From Aeromicrobium endophyticum (lineage in GTDB: Bacteria > Actinomycetota > Actinomycetes > Propionibacteriales > Nocardioidaceae), in contig NZ_QUBR01000001.1 in the NCBI RefSeq assembly GCF_003586285.1, forward strand, positions 1,302,001-1,366,000: a stretch of 64,000 nucleotides of DNA, read 5' to 3'. Shown here piece after piece: positions 50,208 through 58,442 of this stretch. The notes under the pieces were generated by a model that was not told where the DNA came from, did no database searches, and saw only the letters and a program-made list of their open reading frames with translations. Position numbers and translations under genes: made by a program. The first letter of the stretch is position 1. Every line of letters starts with the position of its first letter.

Positions 50208-51497
50208 TCACTTCGCGGCGCGGAAGCCGGCCTCGAGGTCGGCGAGGATGTCGTCGATGCCCTCCAGGCCGATCGCGAGGCGGACCAGACCGGGGGTGAC
50301 GCCGGTGGCGGCGTGCTCCTCGGGCGAGCCCTGCGAGTGGGTCGTGCTCGCAGGGTGGATCGCGAGGCTGCGGACGTCGCCGATGTTGGCGACGTGGCTG
50401 AACAGCTCGAGCGCGTCGATGAACGCCTTGCCGGCCTCGAGGCCGCCGGGCAGCTCGAACGTCAGCACGGCACCCGCACCCTGGGGCACGTACTTGTCGG
50501 CGAGCTGCTTGTAGGGGCTGCTGGGCAGGCTGGCCCACGTGACGCGCGAGACGTCGTCGCGGGCCTCGAGCCACTCGGCGACCTTGCGGGTGTTCTCGAC
50601 GTGGCGCTCGATGCGCAGGCTGAGGGTCTCGAGTCCCTGGGCGATGAGGAAGGCGTTGAAGGGGGCGATCGCGGCGCCCGTGTTGCGCAGCACCTGCACG
50701 CGCAGCTTGGAGATGTAGGCGGCCGGTCCGAGGGCCTCGGCGTACTTGAGGCCGTGGTAGCTCGGATCGGCCTCGGTGAATCCCTTGAACTTGTCGCCGT
50801 GCGCGCCGTAGTCGAACGTGCCGCCGTCGATGACGACGCCGGCGATCGCGGTGCCGTGGCCACCGATGTACTTCGTGGCGGAGTGGACGACGGTGTCGAC
50901 GCCGTGCTTCAGCGGGTTGAGCAGGTAGGGGGTCGCGATGGTGTTGTCGACGACGAACGGGACCCCGACCTCCTTCGCGACCGCGGAGATGGCCTCGAGG
51001 TCGAGCACGTCGCCCTTGGGGTTGCCGACCGTCTCGCCGAAGAACACCTTGGTGTTGTCCTGGACGGCGGCGCGCCACGCGTCGGGGTTGTTGTTGTCCT
51101 CGACGAACGTCACGGTGATGCCGATCTTCGGGAACGAGTGGCGCAGCAGGCTGTCGGTGCCGCCGTAGAGGCTGGCCGAGGCGACGATGTGGTCGCCGGC
51201 CTCGGCGACGTTGGTCAGCGCGGCGGTCGTGGCGGCCTGCCCCGACGCGAAGAGCAGCGCCCCCACGCCACCCTCGAGCGCGGCCAGTCGCTCCTCGACG
51301 ACCGACTGCGTCGGGTTGATGATGCGGGTGTAGATGTTGCCGGGCTCGGCCAGGCTGAACAGCGCCGCGGCGTGGTCGGTGTCGCGGAACTGGAACGACG
51401 TCGTCTGGTAGATCGGCAGCGCGCGGGCACCCGTGGTGGGGTCGGGCACCTGGCCCGCGTGGATCTGCTTCGTCTCGAATGACCAGTTGTCGCTCAT
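50208..51497 (-). CDS. metY: O-acetylhomoserine sulfhydrylase
   Basis: This 429-residue PLP enzyme condenses O-acetylhomoserine with sulfide to give homocysteine. The PLP lysine is K209 in HSATKYIGGHG. YTRIINPTQSVVEERLAALEGG, YGGTDSLLRHSF and GETVGNPKGDV match the Cys/Met PLP family. The length (429) is typical of the sulfhydrylase branch rather than cystathionine synthase (about 390). AGGAG precedes the ATG. TTGTCA and CACTGT upstream, 16 bases apart, may be its promoter. Confidence 0.95.
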   Translation of the reverse strand: MSDNWSFETKQIHAGQVPDPTTGARALPIYQTTSFQFRDTDHAAALFSLAEPGNIYTRIINPTQSVVEERLAALEGGVGALLFASGQAATTAALTNVAEAGDHIVASASLYGGTDSLLRHSFPKIGITVTFVEDNNNPDAWRAAVQDNTKVFFGETVGNPKGDVLDLEAISAVAKEVGVPFVVDNTIATPYLLNPLKHGVDTVVHSATKYIGGHGTAIAGVVIDGGTFDYGAHGDKFKGFTEADPSYHGLKYAEALGPAAYISKLRVQVLRNTGAAIAPFNAFLIAQGLETLSLRIERHVENTRKVAEWLEARDDVSRVTWASLPSSPYKQLADKYVPQGAGAVLTFELPGGLEAGKAFIDALELFSHVANIGDVRSLAIHPASTTHSQGSPEEHAATGVTPGLVRLAIGLEGIDDILADLEAGFRAAK

Positions 51498-51583
51498 GGT
51501 GTCTCCTGGGGAGTGGAAGGTCGGTGCCACCGACAGTGCCACCGTCTCGCCAGTTGACAAGGGTGTCTCACCATGTGATCAGT

Positions 51584-51635
51584 CGTTCCCCAGGGAGGCC
51601 GTTTGCGGCCGACCGTGAGCGCAGCGAGGGGGACT
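51584..51635. repeat. 52-bp direct repeat, copy A
   Basis: The unit begins cgttccccagggaggccgt and ends with cagcgagggggact. It is identical to copy B apart from one base (t for c near the middle). The centre, ggccgtttgcggcc, can fold as a short hairpin. Confidence 0.85.
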
Positions 51636-51744
51636 GGCATGAGCCTGACCAGTGGGTTCGCCTCGGGCTTCGCCCTCACGGGCCCCCACTCGCTGCGCTC
51701 GCGGGAGGGACCCCCAGCTGCGCTCCCTGGCGAACGAGAGCGTG

Positions 51745-51796
51745 CGTTCCCCAGGGAGGCCGTCTGCGGCCGACCGTGAGCGCAGCGAGGGGGACT
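51745..51796. repeat. 52-bp direct repeat, copy B
   Basis: The same unit lies 161 bases after copy A, with one mismatch. Between the copies are inverted stretches related to the same words (ctcgctgcgctcgcggg, gcgctccctggcgaacg), suggesting a nested repeat block. Confidence 0.85.
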
Positions 51797-51896
51797 CGGG
51801 TGGGTCCGATCGCTCACCAGGCCTCGCTGTCGGGCGGCTTCGCCGCGCACGCTGCGCTGGCCCGCTTCGACGCTCGGGCGCGGGGCGCCCTCGGTC

Positions 51897-53216
51897 TCAG
51901 CGCATGCTGAAGGGCTGGGCCGTCGACTCGAGCACCGAGAGCCACAGGTCGCCGTCGGCCGAGACGCTGTGCGACCCGGCCGTGACGAACGGGATCGGCA
52001 CGTTGACGAAGCGGTGGCGCCGTCGTCCGACGACCATGTCGGTGCGGCCGGACATGGCCGCGTGCACGGCGGTCTGGGCCAGCCGGGTGCAGTAGACCGA
52101 GTCGGACGCGTCGGCGGGCACCGAGCGGATCGCGTAGCCCGGGTTGAAGTAGCGCATCGTGAGGGGCTGAGAGCGGTTGGCGAAGTCCTTGCCGATCTCG
52201 TCGCGCAGGAAGCCGGCGATGTCGCCGAGCACCGCGTTGCCGCTGGCGTCGGTGCGGTCGTCGGCGGGGATGAGGTCCTGGCCGGCACCCTCGGCCAGCA
52301 CGATGACGGCGCTGCCGCGCTCGGCCACGCGCCGGGCGAGCAGGCTCAGCAGGCCGTTCTCGCCGTCGAGCGCGAACTCGACCTCGGGGATCAGCACGAA
52401 GTCGGCGTCGTGGTTGGCCAGCGCGGCGTAGCAGGCGATGAAGCCGGCGTGCCGGCCCATGACCTTGACGATGCCGACACCGCCGACCGCCGCCTCGACC
52501 TCGACCCGCGCGGCCTTGATCGACTCGGCCGCCTTGGCGAACGCGGTCGAGAAGCCGAAGCTCTGGCCGATGTGGGGGATGTCGTTGTCGATCGTCTTGG
52601 GGACTCCGACGATGCCGATCGACAGGCCGCGCGACGCGATCTCGCGACCGATGTTGTGAGCGCCGCGCATCGAGCCGTCGCCGCCGATCACCAGCAGGAT
52701 GTCGATGTCGAGCTCGACGAGCCGGTCGACGATCGCGCTGGGGTCTTGTGCACCCCGCGACGAGCCGAGGATCGTCCCGCCCCGCTCGTTGATGCGGGCG
52801 ACGTACGACGGGGTCAGCTGGACGACGTCGTGCCCGTTGGCCTCGACGATGCCGGCGTACCCGTGCTGGAAGCCCACGACGTCGCGCACGCCGTAGTGGG
52901 TGTGCAGCTCGAGCACGATGGCCCGGATGACGTCGTTGAGGCCGGGGCACAGACCGCCGCACGTGACGACGCCGACCTTGGTGGTGGCGGGATCGAAGAA
53001 GATCGACTGCCGCGGTCCACCGGCCTCGAACGTGGGCAGCTCGTCGAGGGGGACGCCTCGGGCCGTGATCAGCTCGATGGTGTCGTCGTAGAGGATGCGG
53101 TCGGTCTCGCCGACGTAGTACTCGTTGGTCTCGCGGTCACCCACGTACATCGCGAGGGGACTCTTGACCGTGCACGCACCGAGCGTGCGGACCTGGAGAT
53201 CGGCGAGGGTGACCAC
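51897..53216 (-). CDS. ATP-type 6-phosphofructokinase (group III, long form)
   Basis: This is a 439-residue PFK. VVTCGGLCPGLNDVIR opens the fold. GGDGSMRGA has Gly, not Asp, after the GGD, the ATP-type signature. PKTIDNDI contains the catalytic aspartate with the Lys shared by PPi-type and plant ATP-type enzymes. VMGRHAGFIACYAAL and PEVEF bind fructose-6-phosphate. It should phosphorylate fructose-6-phosphate with ATP, with PPi use possible. The GTG start follows TAGGAT by six bases. Confidence 0.9.
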   Translation of the reverse strand: MVTLADLQVRTLGACTVKSPLAMYVGDRETNEYYVGETDRILYDDTIELITARGVPLDELPTFEAGGPRQSIFFDPATTKVGVVTCGGLCPGLNDVIRAIVLELHTHYGVRDVVGFQHGYAGIVEANGHDVVQLTPSYVARINERGGTILGSSRGAQDPSAIVDRLVELDIDILLVIGGDGSMRGAHNIGREIASRGLSIGIVGVPKTIDNDIPHIGQSFGFSTAFAKAAESIKAARVEVEAAVGGVGIVKVMGRHAGFIACYAALANHDADFVLIPEVEFALDGENGLLSLLARRVAERGSAVIVLAEGAGQDLIPADDRTDASGNAVLGDIAGFLRDEIGKDFANRSQPLTMRYFNPGYAIRSVPADASDSVYCTRLAQTAVHAAMSGRTDMVVGRRRHRFVNVPIPFVTAGSHSVSADGDLWLSVLESTAQPFSMR

Positions 53217-53266
53217 GGATCGATCCTATCCGAGGAGACCCTCATGTTCTGCGGGATCCGAGGCGT

Positions 53267-53767
53267 TCACCCCGCGGGGAACACGAGGCAGGTCGACGTC
53301 GCCGTGGCGAGCAGCCGCCCGTCCGCGTCCTTGATGTCCGCCTCGACGAACGCCGCCCGCGATCCCGGCTTGGTGACGCGGCCGGTCGCGACGACGCGGC
53401 CGGTGTCGACCGTGATGCCCCGCAGGAAGCTGACGTTGAGGTCGAGCGAGGTGTACGCGGTGCCGGCCGGCAGCGTCGTCTGCACCGCGCACCCGCACAC
53501 CGAGTCGAGCAGCGTCGCGAAGAATCCCCCGTGCACCGCGCCGATCGGGTTGTAGTGCGACTCGTCGGGGGTCGCGCCCATCACGACCACGCCGGTCTCG
53601 ACGCTGACGAAGTCCATGTTGATGTGGCTCGCGATGGGGGCACCGGGGATCTCGCCGGCGAGGATCGCCCGGAGGTAGTCCAGCCCCGACATCGTCAGCG
53701 CGAGGGCGGCCTGCGGGCGCGGATCGACCCAGGTGATGGTCTTGGAGTGCTCGGACGGCTCGGTCAT
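53267..53767 (-). CDS. PaaI-like hotdog-fold thioesterase
   Basis: This 166-residue acyl-CoA thioesterase has YNPIGAVHGGFFATLLDSVCGCA, which includes the HGG oxyanion turn and catalytic aspartate, followed by TSLDLNVSFLRGI. Members hydrolyse aromatic or medium-chain acyl-CoA. TAGGCT lies six bases before the ATG at 53767. It stands alone but fits the window's acyl-CoA theme. Confidence 0.88.
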   Translation of the reverse strand: MTEPSEHSKTITWVDPRPQAALALTMSGLDYLRAILAGEIPGAPIASHINMDFVSVETGVVVMGATPDESHYNPIGAVHGGFFATLLDSVCGCAVQTTLPAGTAYTSLDLNVSFLRGITVDTGRVVATGRVTKPGSRAAFVEADIKDADGRLLATATSTCLVFPAG

Positions 53768-53875
53768 GGAGGCAGCCTAGTACCTGGCTATGCAATGCCG
53801 AACTCAGGTCGCGGCCGCGTCCGCTCGCGGCGCCGAGCTGGATCGGTGGCCACCGGTATGGGGCAAGATGTCCGC

Positions 53876-54526
53876 ATGACGCTCGACATCACCGTGCGCG
53901 GTTCCGCGGAGCAGCACCACCCCGCCGAACGCGCGACCGTCGCCCTGGCCGCTGCGATCGAGGGCCCCGACCGGGCCGTGGCGTTCTCCAGCGCCGTCGC
54001 GATCCAGGATCCGCTGTCCGCGCACCTCAAGGAGCTCGTCGACCTCCACGCGGTCACGACCTGGTCGAGCGACCAGGTGCGGGTGTTCAGCCATCGTCCG
54101 TGGGACGGCGAGGGGCGCCGCGGCGAGGCGGTGCACGTGGCCCGGGTGCAGCTGCGGGCCGAGTTCACCGACTTCGAGCGGTTGAGCAGCTTCGTCGACC
54201 ACTGGTCGAGCGTCGACGGCGTCGAGATCGGCGGCGTCGAGTGGGACGTCAGCGCCAAGAGCCGTCGGGTCCACGAGGCCGAGGTGCGCAAGGCCGCCGT
54301 CGACGACGCGGTCGCGAAGGCGCAGACGTACGCCAACGCAGTGCGCCGCGGCAAGGTCGTGGCGACCCAGATCGCCGATCCGGGCATGCTGGTCGGCCCC
54401 GGTGACCCGTCCGCCGTCCCCATGCTCAAGGCCGCCTTCGCCGACGGCCACGGCCCCGAGCTCGACCTGACGCCCCAGGAGATCGTGATCCGCGTCGAGG
54501 TCGACGCACGCTTCCAGGCCGACTGA
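53876..54526 (+). CDS. SIMPL (DUF541) domain protein
   Basis: This 216-residue protein has the SIMPL pattern: ITVRGSAEQHHPAERATVALA at the start, and EVRKAAVDDAVAKAQTYANAV before GKVVATQIADPG. It has no signal peptide, unlike many SIMPL proteins, so it is probably cytoplasmic. The function is unknown; stress and signalling roles have been suggested for the family. CAAGAT lies six bases before the ATG. Confidence 0.82.
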   Translation: MTLDITVRGSAEQHHPAERATVALAAAIEGPDRAVAFSSAVAIQDPLSAHLKELVDLHAVTTWSSDQVRVFSHRPWDGEGRRGEAVHVARVQLRAEFTDFERLSSFVDHWSSVDGVEIGGVEWDVSAKSRRVHEAEVRKAAVDDAVAKAQTYANAVRRGKVVATQIADPGMLVGPGDPSAVPMLKAAFADGHGPELDLTPQEIVIRVEVDARFQAD

Positions 54527-54535
54527 CGAGTTCAC

Positions 54536-54548
54536 ATACTGCGAGTAT
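54536..54548. promoter_or_regulatory. 13-bp palindrome ATACT-GCG-AGTAT at the hydrolase promoter
   Basis: The palindrome is perfect, with arms extended to CATACT/AGTATG at 54535-54549. It overlaps the -10 TATGCT (54546-54551), six bases before the ATG at 54558. It is one of three ATAC-N5-GTAT promoter elements in the window. Confidence 0.5.
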
Positions 54549-54557
54549 GCTTGCGGT

Positions 54558-55712
54558 ATGTGGTGGTCGACGTGGCGTGATCGCGCGGCCGGGCTGATCG
54601 GCCTGGTGCCGCACCCCCGGGCGCGCCAGCGTCCGGGACGTCCCCGCCCCGATCGGCCGGCACGTGCGGGGCGCGGACCCATGCGCGTGGTCTACGACGA
54701 GGCCGTCGTCCACGAGACCTTCAGCCTCAAGGCGCGGGTGCTGCAGCGGTCGATGCGCATCGTCTTCAAGCCCCTGCTGCGGTACACGCCGATCAACGAC
54801 CGGTCGCTCGCCGCGATCCGTGCCCTCGACCGGTTCTCGGCCAAGAGGCCGCGGTCGCGCTACGTCGAGCCCGTCGAGTACCGGCTGGGCGGCGTCCGGG
54901 TCGAGGCGATGACCCATCGCTTCGGGCCCGACAGCGACATGACGATCCTCTACCTGCACGGCGGGGGATTCTTCTCGTGCGGCATCGAGAGCCATCGACG
55001 CATCTGCGAGCGTCTGGCCCTCAAGACCGGTGCCACCGTGGTCTCGGTCGACTACGTGCAGCTGCCCGAAGGGGCGATCGCCGACTCGGTCCACGACGCC
55101 ATCACGGCCTACGCGGCCCTGCTCGACCAGTCGACGCACCCCGACAAGATCGTCGTCGCCGGAGACTCCGCGGGCGGCTACCTCGCGATGAAGGTCGCCG
55201 AGCTCGCGACCCGCCGGGGGCTGCAGGCGCCGGCCGCGCTGCTGGGCTTCTCGCCGCTGCTCAGCGTCGACCCCGACCGCGAGGACAAGGACGTCATGCG
55301 CATCATCCGGTCGCGCGACGCCTACCTGCCCGTGGGTCGCCTGGCCAAGATCCGCGAGCGCTGGCTCCCCGAGGGGGCGTCGATCGAGGGGTACGCCTCG
55401 CCCCTGCACGCCACGGCGTACATCAGCTCGCCGACGTTCTTCGTGGCGGTCGAGGACGAGATGCTGCGCCCCGAGGTCGAGGCGATGGCCCTGCTGCTGG
55501 CCGGGCGGGGCGTCGAGGTCGAGACCCACCTGTGGCGCAAGCAGGTGCACGCCTTCCCGGTGCTGGCCGACGTGCTGCCCGAGAGCGAGATGGCGCTGCA
55601 GCTCGCGGCGGACTTCGCGCGCCGTGCCGTGGGCGAGCTCGACCGACCGACCACCGTCGATCCCGACACCCACCAGGAGCCGATCGCCGGACTGGTGCCC
55701 GACTCCGCCTGA
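54558..55712 (+). CDS. HSL-family alpha/beta hydrolase (esterase/lipase)
   Basis: This is a 384-residue hydrolase with an Arg-rich N-terminal extension. The oxyanion motif HGGGFFSC, nucleophile GDSAGGYLA, acid VEDEMLRPE and histidine in KQVHAFPV complete a hormone-sensitive-lipase-type site. Likely substrates are short- to medium-chain esters. The start at 54558 is supported by TATGCT six bases upstream; an internal Met at 54681 would remove the extension. The upstream palindrome suggests dedicated control. Confidence 0.88.
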   Translation: MWWSTWRDRAAGLIGLVPHPRARQRPGRPRPDRPARAGRGPMRVVYDEAVVHETFSLKARVLQRSMRIVFKPLLRYTPINDRSLAAIRALDRFSAKRPRSRYVEPVEYRLGGVRVEAMTHRFGPDSDMTILYLHGGGFFSCGIESHRRICERLALKTGATVVSVDYVQLPEGAIADSVHDAITAYAALLDQSTHPDKIVVAGDSAGGYLAMKVAELATRRGLQAPAALLGFSPLLSVDPDREDKDVMRIIRSRDAYLPVGRLAKIRERWLPEGASIEGYASPLHATAYISSPTFFVAVEDEMLRPEVEAMALLLAGRGVEVETHLWRKQVHAFPVLADVLPESEMALQLAADFARRAVGELDRPTTVDPDTHQEPIAGLVPDSA

Positions 55713-55713
55713 G

Positions 55714-55748
55714 CCGCTGCCGGGCGAGGTGACCTCACCCGGCAGCGG
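55714..55748. terminator. bidirectional hairpin between convergent genes
   Basis: Arms of 17 bp with one mismatch meet almost directly (CCGCTGCCGGG...CCCGGCAGCGG). They lie immediately past the hydrolase stop and just before the stop of the minus-strand gene, so the hairpin serves both. Confidence 0.75.
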
Positions 55749-55754
55749 TCGTCG

Positions 55755-57638
55755 TCAGCGGAAGGACACGCGCATCCGCGTCATGGCACGGTCGTCCTGC
55801 GTGCCCGACGAGATGCCGACCGCGGACAGCTTCGAGGCCGCCTCGATGCCCTTGCGGACGTCGGCCGGGGGATCGGCCTCGAGCAGCTTGTCGATGATCG
55901 TGCCGATGTTGACGTAGAGGCCGGCCGAGGCGTTCTCGCCGTCGGGGATGACGCTCTTGAACGCCTTCTCGTCGCCGAGCGAGCCCTTGGGGTCGGAGAT
56001 CGCGTCGGCGGCGTCCTGGTTGCTCGCCAGGACCGCACCCTGGTCGGTGGGCGAGGCGATCAGCGGGATGCCGGCCCGCGAGGCCTGCGCCGCGATGCGC
56101 TTGACCAGGTCGAGCGCGGGCGCCTTCTCCGACGTCAGCGAGAGGGCCACGTCGATGCTGCTGAAGGCTTCCGGACCGGAGAACGTCGGCAGCTTCTCGA
56201 GGTTCTTGGACCCGATGGCGAGCGTGAGGTTGTCGCCGAACAGGGTCTCGAGGTCTTCGGGCAGCTTGAAGCCCGTCTCGAGCTCGAGCCGGTCGAGGAA
56301 CTGCTGGACGTTGAAGCCACCGCCCAGTCCGCCACCACCGAGATCGCCGCCGCCCAGTCCGCCACCGTTGGGGTCGGTCGGATCGCTGCCGAACGGATCG
56401 TCACCGCCGAAGGGGTCGTCGCTGCCGAACGGGTCGTCGGGGTCGACCGTCGGCCCCGAGCTGGACGGCACCGGGAACGTCGGCGTCGGCTCGGTCGGGA
56501 CAGTGCTGATCGGATCGACGAGCGTGCTCGACGGGGTGCTGCTCGCCGTGTCGCCGAGCCCGCCTCCGCCGGCGAACTGTCGGTCGAACTCGCTGACGAA
56601 CGACTCGAAGCCCTCGGCGACCTGCTTGCCGGCGCCGGAGACGGACAGGGCGGCGATGGTGTCGGAGGGCAGCTTGCCGAGGGCAGCGACCTTGCTGTCG
56701 CCCTTGGTGGGAGCGATGCCACCCAGCACGGCGAGCTCGATCGCGTCGCCGTCGGCGCGCAGCGTGGTCGCCACCGAGCCGGCCTTGACGAGCTCGTCGA
56801 GCTGCGGACCGAGCGCCTCCTTGGCCTCGGGCAGGTCGCTCAGGCTCTTGAGGTCGGCCCATGCCGAGGCGATGCCCTGGTCGCCCAAGGAGTCGACGTC
56901 GGCGGCGAACGTCTTGTTGTCTCCCAGCGTCGCCTTGTCGGTCGCGGCGGCGGCCTTGTCGACCTCGGCCTGCGTGGGCGCGATGAGCGCGTAGCCGTCG
57001 CGGTAGCCGATGCCGTACTTCTCGTCGGCGCAGCCGAAGAGCTTCTTGATGCCGGCGCGCGACGCGTCCTCGTCGGTGACCTGCACCGCGATGAGGGCGG
57101 AACGGTCCTTGATGCTGGCGCCCACGCCGATGCGGTCGCCGAGCCACGGCTCGACGTCCTTGTCGTAGTCGACGTCCTTGCACTCGCTCGCGAGGATCTT
57201 GGGGAAGACCAGCTCGCGGATGTCGGCCTGCTCGTCCTTGATGCCGATCTCGTCGGCCAGGTCGGGGACCTTGCGCAGCAGCTTGAACAGGTCGACCTTC
57301 TGGCTGGCCGAGGGGTCGAGGTCGAACCGCAGGTAGACCTGCGTCGAGGCCGGCATCACGTCGTGCGGCTGGGGACCGCCGCCGCTGAGTCGGTCGTAGA
57401 CCGCGTAGGCGCCGATGCCGCCCGCCACCACGAGGGCGGCCACGACGCCGCCGATGATCGCGACGCGGCCGCCACGACGGCCCTTGCCGCCGCCGGTGGC
57501 GACGGGCGCGCCGTCAGCCGGGGGTGGCGGAGGCGGCGGGGGGACGGACGAGGCCCCGACGGGGGGCATCGGCGCTGTTGCCGGCGCGGCCGGCGGCGGC
57601 GGTGGGGGCGGCGGCGGGACGGGACTGTGGTCGCTCAT
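55755..57638 (-). CDS. DUF3352 membrane-anchored protein
   Basis: This is a 627-residue protein. A cytoplasmic Pro-rich tail (1-50) and one membrane helix (about 57-80) are followed by a large extracellular DUF3352 domain, beginning with DVMPASTQVYLRFDLDPS and including LVFPKILASECKDVDYDKDVEPWLGDRIGVG (conserved EPWLGDRIG). An inserted linker of about 60 residues has tandem DDPFGS/DDPFGG units and Gly-rich repeats near residue 400. The family's function is unknown. It may be co-transcribed with the PepSY-like lipoprotein upstream (gap of 60 bases). Confidence 0.83.
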   Translation of the reverse strand: MSDHSPVPPPPPPPPPAAPATAPMPPVGASSVPPPPPPPPADGAPVATGGGKGRRGGRVAIIGGVVAALVVAGGIGAYAVYDRLSGGGPQPHDVMPASTQVYLRFDLDPSASQKVDLFKLLRKVPDLADEIGIKDEQADIRELVFPKILASECKDVDYDKDVEPWLGDRIGVGASIKDRSALIAVQVTDEDASRAGIKKLFGCADEKYGIGYRDGYALIAPTQAEVDKAAAATDKATLGDNKTFAADVDSLGDQGIASAWADLKSLSDLPEAKEALGPQLDELVKAGSVATTLRADGDAIELAVLGGIAPTKGDSKVAALGKLPSDTIAALSVSGAGKQVAEGFESFVSEFDRQFAGGGGLGDTASSTPSSTLVDPISTVPTEPTPTFPVPSSSGPTVDPDDPFGSDDPFGGDDPFGSDPTDPNGGGLGGGDLGGGGLGGGFNVQQFLDRLELETGFKLPEDLETLFGDNLTLAIGSKNLEKLPTFSGPEAFSSIDVALSLTSEKAPALDLVKRIAAQASRAGIPLIASPTDQGAVLASNQDAADAISDPKGSLGDEKAFKSVIPDGENASAGLYVNIGTIIDKLLEADPPADVRKGIEAASKLSAVGISSGTQDDRAMTRMRVSFR

Positions 57639-57698
57639 GGGGCTGCCTCTCAGCGAAATCTTGGGTCACCAGAGCCTAGCCGAGCCCGACGCCCTGTC

Positions 57699-58274
57699 TT
57701 AACGGTCGATCTTGGTGACCTTGAAGCCCTCGTCCAGCTCGACCGTGAGGTCCTGCCCGTCGGGCATGAGCACGTCGACCTCGTAGGCGTGGTCGGGGTC
57801 GTCGCTGCCGCTGGTCTCGGTGACCTTGCCGCCGCCGGCGGCCTTGAGAGCGGCCTCGCTGGCCTGGGTCAGCGTGTCTCCGGTGAGGGGCTGGTCGTCG
57901 GCGGAGCCTCCCGCGGACGGAGCGGCGCCGGTCGGGTCGGCCGGCGGCGTGGCCGACGGGGAGCCCGTGGCGAACGCGGAGGCCTTCGGCGGGCTGTTGG
58001 TGACCTTGAAGGAGTCGTCGAGCTCGACGTCGATGTCGGTGCCGTTGGGCAGGGTGACCTCGACCTGGTAGGCGTACGTGTCGTCGCCGTCGCCGCGCTC
58101 GGCGTCGGTGACGGCTCCACCGCCGACGTACTTCAGGGCGGCGGCCTCGGCCTTGTTGCGGTCGCCCGACGAGAGGGTCTCGTCGTCGCTGCCGCCGCAG
58201 GCGCCGAGAGTCAGGGCGAGGGCAGCGGTGAGGCCGACGGCGGCGAGACGGGGACGAAGCGAAGTCGTGCGCAT
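57699..58274 (-). CDS. lipoprotein with two PepSY-like repeats
   Basis: This is a 191-residue lipoprotein with lipobox TLGAC (C26). Two copies of a PepSY-like unit of about 55 residues follow (AEAAALKYVGGGAVTD...ELDDSFKVT and ASEAALKAAGGGKVTE...ELDEGFKVT), joined by a Pro/Ser/Gly linker. PepSY domains bind or inhibit peptidases or sense extracellular conditions. The two units clearly arose by duplication within the gene. Confidence 0.85.
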   Translation of the reverse strand: MRTTSLRPRLAAVGLTAALALTLGACGGSDDETLSSGDRNKAEAAALKYVGGGAVTDAERGDGDDTYAYQVEVTLPNGTDIDVELDDSFKVTNSPPKASAFATGSPSATPPADPTGAAPSAGGSADDQPLTGDTLTQASEAALKAAGGGKVTETSGSDDPDHAYEVDVLMPDGQDLTVELDEGFKVTKIDR

Positions 58275-58391
58275 GGTGTTCTCCTGGTGCTGTGGGGATC
58301 GTTCTCGATGACCTCAGAACACCGGGTCGAGGTGAGTGCCCCGTGAGACCGCGGTGAGGGCGTTCTTATCTTTGGCCGGTCACGGTCCGTC

Positions 58392-58419
58392 CACAAACAA
58401 GCAGGCTTGACTGTTTGTG
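58392..58419. promoter_or_regulatory. TetR operator CACAAACA-N12-TGTTTGTG
   Basis: Perfect 8-bp arms with a 12-base centre that itself contains CAAGC-AG-GCTTG. It lies 23 bases before the TetR gene at 58443, where the -10 CATGGT follows. It is a likely autoregulatory site and, through read-through, controls the operon. Confidence 0.6.
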
Positions 58420-58442
58420 TTGCGACGGTGCATGGTGGTCGG

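Larger units (their letters stand above)
51498..51896. other. 399-base intergenic region with no supportable gene
   Basis: It lies between the metY start and the phosphofructokinase stop. It holds a metY leader with a GTCGGTG-G-CACCGAC hairpin (51520-51534), two copies of a 52-bp direct repeat, and between them GC-rich inverted stretches (cactcgctgcgctcgcggga). Open frames exist but consist of low-complexity Arg/Ser-rich translation with no family resemblance. It is probably repeat-derived DNA. Confidence 0.7.

Noticed and set aside
51498..51583. SAM riboswitch upstream of metY
   Set aside because: The likely leader is only about 30-80 bases, with one short hairpin; the multi-stem core of known SAM riboswitches is not visible.
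51479..52095. Open frames on the plus strand across the metY-pfk gap
   Set aside because: Low-complexity Arg/Ser/Gly translation that runs antisense into real genes and includes the 52-bp repeats; no family resemblance.
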